NCBI GenBank assembly: GCA_023664865.1
Contig: JAMPEU010000001.1
Span: 192,281 to 256,280 of the forward strand
Reading direction: 5' to 3'
Length of the DNA stretch: 64,000 nt
Origin: Butyrivibrio sp.
GTDB taxonomy: Bacteria; Bacillota; Clostridia; Lachnospirales; Lachnospiraceae
Positions 62,368 to 64,000 of this stretch are shown piece by piece. The first letter of the stretch is position 1. Every line of letters begins with the position of its first letter. Position numbers and translations under genes: made by a program. The notes below the pieces were generated by a model, which saw only the letters and a program-made list of their open reading frames with translations, was not told where the DNA came from and did not search any database.

Positions 62368-64000
62368 TTAACCGAGTAATGACAGTGCCAACTGGTTAGA
62401 CTGGTTAGCCTGTGCCAGCATTGATGTACCAGCCTGCTGTAAGATGTTGTTGTTAGCATATTTAACCATCTCAGTAGCAATGTCGGTATCACGGATTGCT
62501 GCTTCTGCGCTTGTGGTGTTCTCAACAACGTTGTTGAGGTTGTTGATTGTGTGCTCCAGTCTGTTCTGGATAGCTCCGAGTGCGGAACGCTGTTTGGAAA
62601 CCTTAGCAATCGCGTCTGCAACCGTATTTACAGCTTCGTCAGCATTAGATGAATCTTTTCCTGTTACGGATACGTTATCAATGCCGAGACTCTTTGCGCT
62701 CATGGACTCAATATCAACGTTAATCTTGTTCTCTTCGGTTGTGTCAGCGCCTACCTGAAGGCTGAAGTTGAGGACATCGGAAGCTGCAGATACGTCTGCT
62801 TTCTTAACAACGTTGATGGTTGCTTCAACGGAACCTGCTTTCAAGGCAAATCCTGTGGGTGCAGCTATTGTAGTAAATTCATTAGCCTGAGTAAGTGCAT
62901 TAATTGCTTTAGCGCCAGCCGTTGCTGCATCTACTGTCTGCGAAAGAGCCACATCATCTCCGCCTGCTTTTGACGCTAATGCGCTGACTGTCATGCTCAC
63001 TTCATAGTCGCTGCCCAGCAAATCCTGTAACTCTTGTAAAGATTTAAAAGAGTTCTTGTCTCCTGCTGTATTATTTGCATCAAATGTATAAGTCTTTCCG
63101 TCAACAGTGATAGAACTTCTGTCTGTAAACTTCTTAATAGTAGCGTCTACTGCATCGCCACTGCCTATCTTCAACGCATAGCCTTCTCTTTTGGCTGCTT
63201 TAGGTACAGGCGTTCCATCAAACTGAGTTTTAAAAGTTCCATCGTTTATTACGTTAAACTCAATATTTGTAACTGCATTTTTGGTATCGTCTGTCTTGTT
63301 GCCATTCAGCTTGGACTCAACAGTCAGTTTACCATCTTCTGCAGACGCCTTGAAAATTTTCTTAAGTTCATCGTCACTGCCGATTGCTTCAGCCAGATTT
63401 GCCGCCGTTGCTTTTTCATCAGAACCTACGATAAAGCTTACCTCGCGTGTCCTCTGTTTACCATCTGCATCCTTATAAGTAATCTTGGCAACATCTTCTG
63501 TGCCAGCCGCCAGATTAGTCAATGTAGGTGTAGCAAGGTCGTCTGCTTTAATCTTGCCTTCATAGATATTTCCGGTCGCCTTAACAAGCTGTCCTGCAGA
63601 TGTATCTCCGCCCTGAACGCTTACTTCTGACTTCACGCTGCCGCTTCCGCTCTTGCCTTCGCCTTTAAGCAGATAAGTCTCATTAAACTTGGTTGTCTCA
63701 GATACACGGTCAATCTCTGTAATGAGCTGGTCGATTTCGTCCTGGACAGACTGCCTGTCGGATTCTGACATTGTGCCGTTGCCTGCCTTAATAGCCAGTT
63801 CGTTCATTCTCTGCAACATATCATGAACTTCTGTCAAAGCGCCTTCTGCGGTCTGCACTGCACTGATGCCGTCCTGTGCGTTAGCCGCTGCCTGTGTAAG
63901 ACCTCTTGCCTGACGTCTCATTTTTTCACTGATTGCCAATCCTGCTGCGTCGTCTGCTGCACGGTTAATCTTATAACCTGATGACAATTTCTCTGTGGAC
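62368..64000 (-). CDS. fliC: Flagellin, N-terminus beyond the window
   Basis: The frame is open to the right edge; 543 codons are visible and perhaps 25-40 residues are missing at the start. The N-terminal D0/D1 helix region is seen as LSSGYKINRAADDAAGLAIS, then TEVHDMLQRMNELAIKAGNG. The C-terminal D1/D0 region is RSALGAIQNRLEHTINNLNN, ending QLALSLLG. Between them lies a long variable surface domain of about 300 residues rich in Thr/Lys/Asp. Flagellin forms the filament after export through the type III apparatus. The size is above the minimal 270-aa clostridial flagellins. No other flagellar gene is in the window. Confidence 0.97.
   Translation of the reverse strand, partial: STEKLSSGYKINRAADDAAGLAISEKMRRQARGLTQAAANAQDGISAVQTAEGALTEVHDMLQRMNELAIKAGNGTMSESDRQSVQDEIDQLITEIDRVSETTKFNETYLLKGEGKSGSGSVKSEVSVQGGDTSAGQLVKATGNIYEGKIKADDLATPTLTNLAAGTEDVAKITYKDADGKQRTREVSFIVGSDEKATAANLAEAIGSDDELKKIFKASAEDGKLTVESKLNGNKTDDTKNAVTNIEFNVINDGTFKTQFDGTPVPKAAKREGYALKIGSGDAVDATIKKFTDRSSITVDGKTYTFDANNTAGDKNSFKSLQELQDLLGSDYEVSMTVSALASKAGGDDVALSQTVDAATAGAKAINALTQANEFTTIAAPTGFALKAGSVEATINVVKKADVSAASDVLNFSLQVGADTTEENKINVDIESMSAKSLGIDNVSVTGKDSSNADEAVNTVADAIAKVSKQRSALGAIQNRLEHTINNLNNVVENTTSAEAAIRDTDIATEMVKYANNNILQQAGTSMLAQANQSNQLALSLLG

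Noticed and set aside
62154-62621. Minus-strand ORF of 155 codons
   Set aside because: Overlaps the conserved flagellin C-terminus in another frame.

Overview
The window reads as a chromosomal segment of a motile, anaerobic Clostridia-type Firmicute, most likely a Lachnospiraceae member. The indicators are a flagellin and a chemoreceptor, AddAB instead of RecBCD, a PPi-type phosphofructokinase, Lpl-type sugar permeases without a local ATPase, T-box control, strong GGAGG ribosome binding sites and sigma-A promoters with 16-18 bp spacers. This placement rests on gene content, not on a database search. I saw no tRNA, rRNA, CRISPR array, prophage or intact insertion sequence.

Layout. 1-2.8 kb: DHH phosphoesterase (cut by the window edge) and a chemoreceptor. 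3-9.3 kb: a five-gene minus-strand operon resembling dlt (adenylation enzyme, acyl carrier protein, MBOAT acyltransferase, SGNH/DltD-like protein) that ends in an asparagine-synthase-type amidotransferase. 9.4-13.1 kb: a lipoprotein, a membrane transglutaminase-like protein with an acidic repeat tail, and an Asp/Glu racemase. 13.3-13.95 kb: a methionine T-box riboswitch now joined to a broken C-terminal remnant of methionyl-tRNA synthetase. 14-16.7 kb: a Panacea/MazF-type toxin-antitoxin pair, a second DHH protein, and an RNHCP protein behind a 12-codon leader ORF and hairpin. 16.8-25 kb: rpn-addB-addA. 25.3-32.7 kb: cysK, a predicted TIM-barrel carbohydrate enzyme, an Lpl-type sugar ABC transporter and a HIT protein. 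32.9-43.1 kb: glycogen phosphorylase, two large hybrid histidine kinases (one fused to a DegV domain), a receiver/HD-GYP protein with degenerate metal ligands, and phosphofructokinase. 43.2-57.5 kb: mixed membrane and housekeeping genes (DUF1835, Na/Ca exchanger, two MATE pumps, GH25 lysozyme, methyltransferase, DUF2752, TraX, VanZ, ketopantoate reductase, GT-C-like protein, serine hydrolase). 57.7-64 kb: carB, a second Rpn-family protein and a flagellin cut by the right edge.

The most unusual signal is not a gene. Five intergenic palindromic elements of about 140-190 bp (2791, 26286, 26605, 32718, 45373) share a conserved inner core, while their long terminal arms differ from copy to copy but stay self-complementary. 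They look like a family of structured repeats maintained by base pairing. Other points of interest are the histidine kinase-receiver-DegV fusion, the dlt-like operon with altered catalytic or specificity residues and an AsnB partner, the orphaned Met T-box, and an RNHCP gene that appears to be under leader-peptide control.
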